From Aaosphaeria pasadenensis (taxonomy: Eukaryota > Ascomycota > Dothideomycetes > Pleosporales), in assembly GCA_022813625.1 (NCBI GenBank), contig JAKLMB010000065.1, positions 1 through 15,990 on the forward strand: a stretch of DNA of 15,990 nt, written 5' to 3'. Position 1 is the stretch's first letter; every line of letters starts with the position of its first letter. Positions 1 to 9,003 of the stretch are shown here, piece by piece. The notes beneath the pieces are model-generated. The model ran no database searches, was not told the origin of the DNA, and saw only the letters and a program-made list of their open reading frames with translations. Both the position numbers and the translations under genes were made by a program.

Positions 1-74
<74 letters not shown>
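1..74. repeat. Poly-C homopolymer tract at the window edge
   Basis: The first 74 bases are C without interruption, then mixed sequence begins abruptly. Natural homopolymers this long and pure are rare in ascomycete genomes. A run of G or C at a contig end is a known artefact of two-colour short-read chemistry, where dark cycles are called G. The likeliest reading is a contig-end artefact; a real C tract is possible but less likely. Confidence 0.9.
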
Positions 75-76
<2 letters not shown>

Positions 77-439
77 ATTCCACATCCCGAGCTTTCTGCC
101 ACAAAGACTTGTCAGGACCATTCACTCCTGGAGGGCTCATCGTCCTTCTTCAAGACCAACTCGCTGCTCGTGTGATAGCGGACTGCAATAACTGGACGAA
201 GGGATCCGTCTCGGGCCCAAACGAAACACGAGATCTAGAACAGCACGTGTATGTTTCTAACGGATGACCGTCCTTTGTAAGACTGACAACACTTATCTTA
301 ATGCCGAGAATTGGGAAAGGTCTACGATCCTGTCATTGGCCGTTGAGGCTAAATGGCCTGATGTCCTGTTGTGCATGGGCAGGCTAGACATATATCCCCC
401 GCATGTTTCACGGAACATGATAACACTGACTTCTGGTAG
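75..439. other. Sequence without a recognisable gene; short open frame of unknown status
   Basis: Mixed-composition DNA. A plus-strand frame beginning at an ATG at 264 stays open for 68 codons to 470 and has a natural-looking composition, with hydrophobic stretches around ILSLAVEAKWPDVLLCMG. I do not recognise it. A donor-like GTAGGT at 436 could join it to the next frame (see 440-766), but the shortest acceptor that keeps the frame would give an intron of only 35 bases, which is unusually short for a filamentous fungus. Confidence 0.35.
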
Positions 440-766
440 GTTGCGGGCAATGCACTTAATGTACGAATAGATTCGCTGAAGGCGAACGGTTGGGAAGGCA
501 TCAATTTGCCCGTATTGTTCACCCAAACCATTGAGTCAATTACCACGATGAAGACGTTCAATTGCACCAGGATCTTGAAATCGATATGGGAAGCACTTCA
601 CAGCTTGAACGGCGAAACGACCGGAGCCACCTAGCAACAGCGATATGCGCTTATGAAACTTGATGCTCTATCCGCCACTCAACTCCAAAATACTGGTCAG
701 ATTGACCAATGTCAACCTTGTTATGGAGTTTTTGGATGTTGTGTTTCAAGCCTAGCACTCACTTAA
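440..766 (+). pseudogene. Interrupted reading frame, possible decayed gene of unknown family
   Basis: In one frame the sequence from 440 to the TAA at 764-766 is open for 108 codons apart from a single TAG at 632-634. The translation on both sides of the TAG looks like a normal globular protein (for example ANGWEGINLPVLFTQTIES before it and QQRYALMKLDALSATQLQN after it). The TAG is followed by CAA and CAG, so a lost glutamine codon (CAG to TAG) in a glutamine run would explain it. An upstream frame from 264 may be an earlier exon. I recognise no family. Alternatives are chance openness or an unspliced gene whose introns I cannot place. Confidence 0.35.
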
Positions 767-1384
767 CCACCGTAAGCCTAGGAATAACTAATTATCTCCA
801 TCTGGAAGACTGGCACATGGCTCAATCATTTGCGCGGATTTGAATCGGTAGACGTCTACTCCAAAAGACACTCAAGAAGTATTCTCATAGTATATATGTT
901 GTGTAAGTCTACCGATCCGTGCAGACAATCTCGTAGTGTCTGCCTACGTACCGGAATCAAGCCGGAGGGATGCAGTAGCAGAGCTTGAGGTACAAGAATG
1001 ATGAGCAAGCAGAAGCTAGAAGCATGCGCAAGGGGGTCTCAGGAGGTGGGTTCCTATTACCAGTGAATGTTCGTACCTGCGTTATTTCTTGTAGGAGCAT
1101 TTTCAGTGACACTGAGTTCGACTCAGAGGGTTATGTTCTGCTGATTTCCCTCGTAAAATAGTTCAATCTTACACTGGAGTCGTTACTGTGGTAGATTAGC
1201 AGGTAACGGGGAAGGGTGTAGCTCCTTGCCGTACGCCATTGTTGCCCCCCTCCCTTACGATTACTACGAGCCTGAGAGTGTTTTCATTCCTTCATCGTCG
1301 TGACTGCCTCGCTCGGAGCATCATCGCTTATACTGGTCTGGGGCTATCGCTAGGCTTTACTACGCGGAGTGGGCATATAAATAG
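767..1384. other. No gene supported
   Basis: Stops are frequent in all frames. Small open pieces occur; one starts at an ATG at 709 and runs to 843 in a different frame from the preceding pseudogene-like frame. None is long enough or recognisable. I see no tRNA, repeat array or clear promoter. The stretch could be further decayed coding DNA of the same origin as its flanks. Confidence 0.4.
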
Positions 1385-1945
1385 TTCTATCCTACATGTT
1401 TATGCTCGCATATCAAAACGTACCTGCTACTTTTACGATCTCGATTTTTCCAAACCGAACAACTCAGCATAAGATTCGGATCCTTCACGTCGGTTGTCAC
1501 CCTCATCTCGAAACGAGTATCTGGAGTATTACAACACTCCTCAATTCCTATTGACGCACAGGATCTCAACACTGCGTTACTTGATGCCTACCAAAAATAT
1601 GACGAACAAAACCTACAGACCGAAATATTACGGGTGCTGGCACTCGTGCGAGATAGTGTGTGGAATATGAGGACTCCGTATCGGGTTGAGGAGATCTTCT
1701 ATATATTCATGTTCAACACCCTAATTAAAAGAGACGATATGTGGTATATCATTCGGGGCTACAAGAGCACTTCCGATTGGTGGTTGGTTGAAGGACCTTT
1801 CATCATCTATGGCACGAAAGACGCAGTCAGTAGTCATACCACACTACGTACATGGCCAACGAACGAGGTGAAAGCAGCTATGCGACCGTTCTGGCTCACT
1901 CAGGCAGTGACCAGGGGTTTCATCGATTGGAAATGCATCCTATAA
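1385..1945 (+). other. Long open frame without an early ATG, possible exon or gene remnant
   Basis: From just after a TAG at 1382 to the TAA at 1945 one plus-strand frame is open for about 186 codons. The part from about 1544 reads like a real helical protein, with segments such as LNTALLDAYQKYDEQNLQ and RVEEIFYIFMFNTL and a tryptophan-rich end. There is no ATG in this frame until 1667, so it is either an internal or last exon, a truncated remnant, or a chance opening. Immediately downstream another frame (about 2022-2272) is also open and protein-like after a TGA at 2019, which suggests a larger decayed coding region. I do not recognise the family. Confidence 0.35.
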
Positions 1946-2765
1946 TAGTTTAGAAATTAGAAGGCTCAATGACTATATCTATCCGGTTCTACGCCAATCG
2001 GCGCCTTGAAGTCATTCCGCGCGGTCGTGACCTGAACCCAGGCAGTACCAAGTTATGTAGTAAATGCAAGTCTTTGGTCATCGTCGATTCATTGCCAAGA
2101 TACTGCCCCGCATGAACGGTTGCGATGGGATGGTCGGTCTTACCAAGTGCTGGTGCTTCTGTCAGAAGCTACTATTGTCCGCGCTACCCCATGTTCCGCT
2201 TTTTCCCAAACTTACGCTTGCAGCAAGGGAGAAAGCACAAATATGGCTAGCTTGCTACACATGATCCCGTTATGAAGGTAAAGCAGGTATCTGGCTACAC
2301 GGAGGAATTTTAGTGAGGATATTTCAAGGCACAGTCAACGTCTTGCTCTAACAAGGTGTGGATAGTGACACAGGAGGAAATGAAATAAGATAAGGAGAAG
2401 TATCGTATTGGTCGGCGGTGTCTCCTAACCGTTCTCGTTACTTGCGCCGCTTGTAATGTAAAGGTGGATGGGAGTAGCATAGAGCCTGCATCAGGAGACG
2501 TACATATACTGGGACTAAGGGACGCTTGTTCTCGCTCTCGCTATGGCTAGTTGAACTCATCCCATGGCCCCCAAGCTATCTCATCGTGGGGTCTTCTTCA
2601 TTTGCTCTCTTTGCCCTATGGTCCCTTCCGCACGTCCGTCGATCTTCGCCTTATCGCTCTGTTTATTGTTGGCCATATTTACAATACATTTCCATCAATC
2701 CGGGAATTCTAACTTTGATCTCAGACTTAGCCCTTGCCACGAGGTAGCACCCTCATACAGCCAAC
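1946..2765. other. Intergenic region and 5' flank of the Mga2/Spt23-like gene
   Basis: No gene is supported. One frame from about 2022 to 2272 lacks stops and may belong to the decayed coding stretch upstream. The last 200 bases before 2766 are pyrimidine-rich (2580-2660), which is common in fungal promoters and 5' leaders. I see no convincing TATA box. The start context at 2766, CCAACATGG, is a good fungal initiation context. Confidence 0.4.
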
Positions 2766-4779
2766 ATGGAAGCCGATTTCTATACATCAAATAAGCATCT
2801 AAATTTTGATACCACCATCAATCCCTTCGATATCTTCAACGACCATTATACCACTACCTTGGCCCCAGACCAGTACTGTGCGTTCCAACACACCCAGGAT
2901 GTTTCACAATCTCCGTCCTTTGATTCCACTGACGACCATACTGCGATGCGATTATCACATCTTGAGCAGGAAATATGGAATCCCACCGCCCGACAAATCC
3001 CGGTGCCAAGCCTTCAGCAGCCTCTTGGAAACGGCCGGATCTTCCCAGGCTAGCAGTACTCCCCCACCCCCCGGCGCCAATCTCATCTCCAGCCATGCCA
3101 ATCCTCCTGGCGATGCTCGTAATCGAAGCCAGCCTCCTTCCCGGAAAATATCCAGCGGAGTCGTGACCCAAAGTGGCAACCATTCGATCGAAGACAATTG
3201 TGATGATTCAATGGCGTCCAACGTACACGTTGCTGGAGCCATATTCATCCCCAAGAGCCCTGCATCTGCAACCAAGACCGCTTCAGTCCATATATTCCCT
3301 AACAAGACCAGGGCAAGGGCCGAGACCCAGATTAAAGTGACCTTGGTCTTGGATCCTCTCGAGGACAGATTCGAGCGCATCCGATTCCCTAGGAAAACAC
3401 TGGCCAAACCGAAGCTCTTGGCCAGTCACGAAGAGATGAAGGAAAGTGAGGGCCGGGCCGACGTCGTACACATGAATACCTTGCTTGTCTCTGCCGCGGC
3501 GATAGAGAAGCACGACAGCAGAGATCAGGCCTTGAGGCGTGCTCGGGGAGAAGAGCCCATTCCTAGACGGCGGGAAGGCCAGTCCGTTTCCGAGATTGAG
3601 AAAGATGACCCGGCACACCCCCAAAATGGTGGCGACATCCTCATCTGTGACCGCTGCAGAGAGCGGGAGCGCAAGCGCTACCATCGCAAGAAGAAGGCCG
3701 ATGACGAAGCCGAGTGGTTTCGTTATGAGGCGGAGCGTGTCATCATGATCAACGAGAAGGAGTACAAGAAGTGGAAAGAGGTGGTCCTAAGAGATCAAAA
3801 TTACTCTTCTTGCGCGAGGCAGGTCGATTTTGCCATGCGGATAGCCTGCTACTGCCGTCATCAAGAGGAGAAGCTCTCCAGCGGCTATCGTGTGATATTC
3901 ACTTTCAAGGACTCTGTAGGGAATCTAATCGCTCAACAAGTCTCTAGGATCTTCCAGATCACAGATGACCACAGGAACAGGGACATGGTCTCCAAACCAA
4001 TGCCGTGCCCTCTTCGCGTACCGCGTTCGCAGCAACAGCTCGTCCAGACAGTGAATCCATGCGTCGATGCGTTGCCATCCACTCAATCCACCTCTCTGAA
4101 TGCGCATTCTCAGTCTCCTGCACCGCTGCTTATATCAGACTTCGCGTACGCCACGGCCGCTGTATCGCCAACAGATACTCATTTTCCCCAAGTAGTCACT
4201 CCTACTGGCCCTCTCCATCAACAGATGCCTAGCTTCTCTGCCACCACAACCTCAGGCACTGCGCTGCAATCCCGTAGGCCGCAGTCTTACACAAGCTACG
4301 ATGTCCCTTACGCAAGTCTGACTACCCAATACCCGCCTAAGACGCCCTACCTCGTGTCGCGACCAACATCGATAGAAAACTTCCACTTCAGCAGTAAACG
4401 AAAACGGGTTGAAGATGGCATTAAACGGTCTGGCGAATCATCTTATTCGAAACGAGTCCTTGGTGGACTTTATCCTACTCTAAAGACGACAAGCGAACAC
4501 TGGTCAAGGATCTCAGCAATTGTGATCCCAGAACTTGCGAAAATGCAGGGTCAAGACAACTTTGGCGATAGCTGGCGGGCTCTCCAGGATAGTGCGAAAA
4601 ACGGCTGTTGGGTAGATTTAAAGGCGATACATAATGCTAGGAATGATTGGAAACCCCTATACAGTAAGCTTCAAACACTTACTGTAGGGAGAGATAACAT
4701 TCACTATCTTCAAGAGTTCAATAATTTTTTAGAAGAACTTGAACACATCACAGCCAGATGGGAATATATATTCTTTTGA
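2766..4779 (+). CDS. Shortened Spt23/Mga2-type transcription factor, lacking ankyrin and membrane parts
   Basis: Homologue of the N-terminal half of Spt23/Mga2, activators of fatty-acid desaturase genes that in yeast are released from the ER membrane by proteasomal processing. The family region spans about 3256-3975: a block with KVTLVLDPL and KTLAKPKLLA, then the CDRCRERERKRYHRKKK segment near 3646, then MRIACYCRHQEEKL and the end ITDDH. A basic KRKR cluster follows near 4397. Normal family members continue with an IPT/TIG domain, ankyrin repeats and a C-terminal membrane helix; all are missing, and about 110 unrelated residues follow. The best start is the ATG at 2766, whose frame (acidic, Phe/Asp-rich) closes at 3053. 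The main frame covers the rest, so either a 46-base intron (3003-3048, weak donor GTGCCA) or a one-base frameshift joins them. If spliced, the product is about 655 residues. The main frame has its own ATG at 2806, but that stretch reads like an out-of-frame shadow. Confidence 0.75.
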
Positions 4780-5002
4780 AGAGGTGGCTAAAGGGACGGA
4801 CAAATATGTTGTCAAATATCAGGTTGCGTAGGTCCTTATAGCTCCTGCACCAGAGGAGGACGTGTGCGGCAAGCTGTCTTCTGTCCCTGCACTCGCATCT
4901 TGGGCTAATGACTTCTGGCACTCTTTAATTGAGGAAGAACTTGTTCAGTCCGATCTTCTCTGTTCGCATCTGGCTCAGCAGGGCACTCTCGCGCTTGATT
5001 AA
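4754..5002 (+). pseudogene. Out-of-frame coding continuation after the Mga2-like gene, one internal stop
   Basis: One frame over from the end of the Mga2-like reading frame, the sequence from 4754 to TAA 5000-5002 is open for 82 codons except for a TAG at 4829-4831. It reads like protein: DGNIYSFEEVAKGTDKYVVK before the TAG and ASWANDFWHSLIEEELVQSD after it. It begins just as the upstream frame ends in the unrelated tail. I infer that the tail of the upstream gene and this stretch were once one coding region, now split by a small indel and a nonsense change (CAG to TAG would do it). I do not recognise the domain. An unspliced intron is unlikely because no GT donor lies at the junction. Confidence 0.45.
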
Positions 5003-5537
5003 TTTGATTTTCGTATCTAGGTTGCCAAGCCTATCGGTACTTCTAACAAAACGGTTGCCTATCACGGCTAGCGTGTGAAACGCATACAAGAGTCTGTGAG
5101 CAATACATCTATATAACCAGGAACTATCATTTTCGGGTCTATTGTTAGGGAGCTATAGTTCCTTACATCCGTCCGCTAGGAACGGGGCGAGCCTTGAAAG
5201 CGCCGATCAAGCTCTATCATTCAACGTTCGCCATAATCGAAGAATGAAGAATGTGCTTGACGCAAGGGCGGCCTGTACGAACAGGTTCCTTGACATATGC
5301 TACTGTTGGATCGAGCATTCTTTCTTATTGTCCACTATTTTGTTGTTACAATAATTCATGTTAATGCAAGGAGAGCTAGGTAGAAGCTATCTAGAAGAGT
5401 TCCAATTCCTATCATGCATAGAATCTTCGAGCTGATAAATACTAGGCAACATATATACAACTACACTGAGTTAATTCAGCCTTAGCACAAGGCTCGGAAA
5501 TGAATTAACCAGCAGACAATTACTTCTACCTTTGGAG
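5003..5537. other. Intergenic region upstream of the exonuclease gene
   Basis: No gene is supported; stops are frequent. A TATA-like string CATATATACAA lies at about 5450-5460, some 80 bases before the ATG at 5538, and is a plausible core promoter for the exonuclease gene. The region becomes AT-richer towards the gene. Confidence 0.4.
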
Positions 5538-6416
5538 ATGTCACGGCTCATTCCTACAACTACTTCTATTGACAATGGTCTGCTCAAACCCATCTATGGA
5601 CACCAGAGACCCAAGCACAACAACGATACACCCTTTACTGTTATCGACGGCGAATCAGCTCTTTCAGAAATGATCGATACCCTCGCAGTCCTTTCAGTGG
5701 AACCACCCTCGATTTATGTAGATCTCGAAGGCATTCACGTCTCAAGACAGGGCACAATCGCCATCCTTCAACTCTACATTTTGCCAAGAAATCACGCCTA
5801 TCTTGTAGACGTCTATCAGCTCCAGGATAAGACTTTCACTACTACCAGAAAGGAATCGAACCAAAGCCTTAAGACTATCTTAGAGACTAAGGACATCCCG
5901 AAGGTGTTTTTTGACGTGCTTAACGATTCAGACGCATTATTCTATCACTTTCAAGTCCGCCTATCGGGTGTAGAGGATATTCAGTTGATGGAGCTGGCCA
6001 CAAGGAGGCCTAGACCGGGAAAGTGCGTCAAAAGCCTTCGGCGATGCATAAGAAATGATGTTAAGATGACTGTCGCAGAGAAGACATCATGGATTGCAGC
6101 TAGGAAAGCAGGAAAGAGGTTTTTTGCACCAGACCAAGGCGGACGATATGAGGCGTTTAACGATCGGCCGCTAGCGGAGGAGATCATCCGATACTGCATA
6201 CAGGATGTGGAATTACTACCGCGCCTGTGGTACCATTACCAAGGAAAGATGACGTCTCACTGGGCTATGAAAGTACAGAAGGCAACGGAGGATAGGGTTC
6301 TGTTGCCACAAAGTGGGGATTACAATGGTCATGGCAAACACAAGGCCCTAGCTCCAGCAGGTTGGTATTCACCAAACTACATCCCCACGTATCTATTATG
6401 GGAATATCTAGGATGA
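5538..6416 (+). CDS. 3'-5' exonuclease domain protein (DEDDy family)
   Basis: Intact single-exon gene of 292 residues. All three exonuclease motifs of the RNase D/WRN-like DEDDy superfamily are present: Exo I as VDLEG (D62, E64), Exo II as FDVLNDSDALF (D132) and Exo III as YCIQD (Y219, D223). These residues bind the two metal ions used to remove 3' nucleotides. Between Exo II and III it has LMELATRRPRPGKCV, and the C-terminus contains LAPAGWYSPNY; both regions resemble a large family of cytosolic or nuclear ascomycete proteins related to animal EXD1. There is no signal peptide, HRDC domain or helicase domain. The start is the ATG at 5538; a TTG six bases upstream is not a credible start in fungi. 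Substrate and role are unknown. With every catalytic residue present and no stops, it is probably functional. Confidence 0.9.
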   Translation: MSRLIPTTTSIDNGLLKPIYGHQRPKHNNDTPFTVIDGESALSEMIDTLAVLSVEPPSIYVDLEGIHVSRQGTIAILQLYILPRNHAYLVDVYQLQDKTFTTTRKESNQSLKTILETKDIPKVFFDVLNDSDALFYHFQVRLSGVEDIQLMELATRRPRPGKCVKSLRRCIRNDVKMTVAEKTSWIAARKAGKRFFAPDQGGRYEAFNDRPLAEEIIRYCIQDVELLPRLWYHYQGKMTSHWAMKVQKATEDRVLLPQSGDYNGHGKHKALAPAGWYSPNYIPTYLLWEYLG

Positions 6417-7105
6417 TCATTAAATTAGTTACAGATGGAAGCGTAGAGGCTAGGACTGTTGGTGGGCATGTAAATCGTTCAGAGTTCTTCTTTTCATACG
6501 CAGCGTGTTGGGCTGTACGCTTTCAAGGATAATGGGACATTGGTATTAACACTACTGTGTGTCCCGGAGCGCAATGTAGCAATACATTTAGAGGAGTGAT
6601 ATCATCAGAGGCAACGCATTTTCTCCATAGTTCCAAGATCATTGACTCAAATTAACTAATGTCTGCTGCCGCTCCACCAATTGCGTGGTAGACCTGTCTG
6701 TATCAGCCACGAACTTGCGTTTCGAAGTGAACGCCCCCCGCAAGGAGCCCAGCGAGCCCAAAGGCGGGGAGGCCAGGGTGACAGTGCTATGATTCCTCAT
6801 CCAACAGCTTTTGCTGTGACCAAAGCGCAGATTATATTATTGGAAGTGCAAGTGCTGCATTCCAAGGCCGCTCCGCCATCTGCATTTGTTGAATCATCCA
6901 TCACATTCCTTGTGAAGCCACAACAATACGCCCTACACTCTTCCACACTCTCCTCGTTTCCTCGCGCCCACCCGTTGCTCCTGTACAAAATAGCCGTTAC
7001 CGCCCACGGCCGCATATCCAGCCCGCCCGTAGGACTCTTCAGGCGGGAGGTCTTGGTTCGCTAGACGCGCACTCATCGCGAAGCCATCGAGCCCGCGCAA
7101 GCACA
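6417..7105. promoter_or_regulatory. Intergenic region and 5' flank of the Reg1-like gene, with two CreA-type sites
   Basis: No gene is supported here. The open frame between 6681 and 7064 has biased composition and no recognisable domain. Two strings matching the carbon-repressor CreA consensus SYGGRG lie close together: CCCCGC at 6737-6742 (minus orientation) and GCGGGG at 6765-6770 (plus), about 340 bases upstream of the Reg1-like start. The consensus is short and the local sequence GC-rich, so chance is possible. Pyrimidine-rich runs occur at 6930-6980. Confidence 0.35.
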
Positions 7106-8339
7106 ATGACAGACATTGTGCCGCTCCCGGGAGAGCTATCGTCGCAGCATGCCCCGCTCTCTCCGTCTGCCTTAGAAATCTCGTTCTTCGACTCCAACCA
7201 AGCCCCATTTGCAGTGCGCAGGAACTCCTTCTCCGACCTGCACCCGTCTCTGAACTCGTCGCGGTCCTCGACGATCCGGTCGACGCCTGCAAGTAGCCTG
7301 TCACTCGACACCAAGTCGGAGGATGAGTTAAGCAGCATCAAGGGTGAAGGCCTAGCCTTCCCCGCGTACTGGGCGGTAGGAAGGCCCCAAGACATTGACT
7401 CAGACGCACCGCCTTCGACTCTCTTGATCGCCACCGACATACCATCGCCCACACACCCGCCGGCGTCTACGCCCGATCTCGTTCCATTGTCCCAGGACGA
7501 CACGGACATACGCCCTAGGCCCTCACAGCACGTCGACTACCTCTCACACGATTGGAAGGAGGAGGGTATTTGGTCATCATGGCGGCATATCGTCGAGCAC
7601 CGCGGTGTTTACCGCGAGCGTTTCAGGTTAGAGAACGCTTTGTGGAGGCACTGGGCAAAGTTGCAATTCGGACTTGGAACCGTCACCCCTGAATCTCTGA
7701 ACTGGTAAGTTCGCTACGCGTAGCGAAATCATTCGCAGCTTAGACTGATGCGCAATTAGGCTGAAGGAGGGCGACGTGACATGGCTGTATGGCCCATTAC
7801 AGCCTTCTACGAATCATACGGAATACCAGCATACTCCGAAGCCCACAATCTCCCTGTCTGAATCAAATTCCTTTCTGGGCAAGAAGCCGATCTTGAAGAA
7901 GCGGAATATGTCCGAGCTGATGTTGCAGAAGTCTATTTCTGCATCGTCATTAGTCAGTCAAGCCGCAGCAGCAGTACAAGCACAGCAAGCGACTACCCTA
8001 TCTATTGAGGGGAGACGGCGACCATTTTCCGGCCACGCGACTGCGTCTGACTTTACATTAATCCCAGCCCGCACTATTAGCCGAAATACTACCGGCTCTT
8101 TCCCCTCACAGTCCACATCTAGCCTGACAACGCCCGACCGAGGAGAACGGAAACACATCAAGTTCGACGAGAAAGTCCAGCAATGCATCACCATAGACGT
8201 AGACCACGAAGAGGATTTCAACCATAACCCATGGGCGAAGTATCGAGTCGAAGACTCTTCGTCAGCTAACGGCGATGTGATGATGAAGAGGGGGAGGAAA
8301 AAGCAGCCCTATCGCCAACAAACTCCAAAAAGAGCATAA
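7106..8339 (+). CDS. Reg1-like PP1 regulatory subunit (DUF1752), two exons, C-terminally truncated
   Basis: Homologue of yeast Reg1/Hex2, which targets protein phosphatase 1 (Glc7) to Snf1 in glucose repression. Exon 1 is 7106-7704, then a 55-base intron 7705-7759 (donor GTAAGT, acceptor TTAG, candidate branch site ACTGATG), which splits a Trp codon, then exon 2 from 7760 to TAA 8337-8339; 392 residues. The DUF1752 signature straddles the intron: DYLSHDWKEEGIWSSWRHI, then TPESLNWLKEGDVTWLYG. Downstream are KPILKKRNMSELMLQKS and the PP1-docking motif KHIKF (residues 331-335; yeast Reg1 uses RHIHF), followed by DEKVQQC. Residues 1-100 are Ser/Pro-rich and likely disordered. The family normally continues well beyond this stop, and the next conserved blocks lie just downstream in another frame, so the gene is broken or expresses a short product that keeps both key motifs. 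Confidence 0.85.
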
Positions 8340-8551
8340 GTGGAGGGAACAAGACAATAGCGAAGCTACCATCTACGACTCTCACCGAATCCCTCGACCT
8401 CGCAGAGCAGTGACCCTCAAATCCCATAGGATTCGTCCGGTCACGTCGACTATCACCCTCCCCGTCCCAGGAACGCCTGCGACCATCTCATTCTAGTAAC
8501 TTTCTCCTTCACGAGGATGATGACGAGAACGACGTTGCTATCAACCCATAA
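8282..8551 (+). pseudogene. Frameshifted C-terminal remnant of the Reg1-like gene
   Basis: In a different frame from exon 2, overlapping its end, the sequence reads NKTIAKLPSTTLTESL (from 8348), then a TGA at 8411-8413, then GFVRSRRLSPSPSQERLRPS and SNFLLHEDDDEN, ending at TAA 8549-8551. From memory of the family, ascomycete Reg1 homologues have TIAKLPSTTLK, a LSPSPSQE-like block and an acidic DEDD run in this order. The remnant is therefore the true continuation, separated by an indel between about 8283 and 8336 and by one nonsense codon (CGA to TGA would suffice). No intron can rescue it, because the TAA at 8337 precedes the only nearby GT. The final conserved C-terminal block of the family is not found after 8551. 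Confidence 0.75.
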
Positions 8552-9003
8552 TGTACTTAGGAAGCGAAAAGGGCTAGCTCCTCCGTGATGAGTGATTTGT
8601 GAGGCTGCATGCAGCAATACGGTTTGTCCCGGCGTAGAATAATGTTCGCGAACAACTTGAGAGATGAATCACTTAGACAGCATACGCAAAGCCTTGTAGG
8701 TCAAGTGTCAAGTCGCCTGCTAAGAGCTGTTCAGGGCCTCTCCTGCCCGATAAATTCGGACTACATTCCTAGAGTGAAGATTATCTTTAGATTGCATGGA
8801 TTGCTTTTGTAGATATTCAAAGACTATTGTAGCTGCGCCGATGGACTGATTAATAGAGGCATATATTGTTATATGGTCTTTGAGCAGGCCAAGTTGTACA
8901 GGTAACTAGATAGCTTGTATTTTAAACTCGTGTTCAATATCAAGCACTATCCTATTGAATAGGTAATACCTCTCACTAATATGCTCCTATGTTGATTGTC
9001 GTT
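8552..9003. other. Intergenic region between convergent genes
   Basis: No gene is supported. This lies downstream of both the Reg1-like gene (plus) and the seven-transmembrane gene (minus), so it contains both 3' ends. It is AT-leaning from about 8800, which is usual for fungal 3' regions. No clear poly(A) signal hexamer or hairpin stands out. Confidence 0.4.

Noticed and set aside
2955..3407. Minus-strand 150-residue open frame opposite the Mga2-like gene
   Set aside because: It lies antisense to a conserved domain, is rich in residues expected from antisense reading and matches no family I know.
6681..7064. Plus-strand 127-residue open frame before the Reg1-like gene
   Set aside because: No recognisable domain and biased composition; its position fits a GC-rich 5' leader or promoter.
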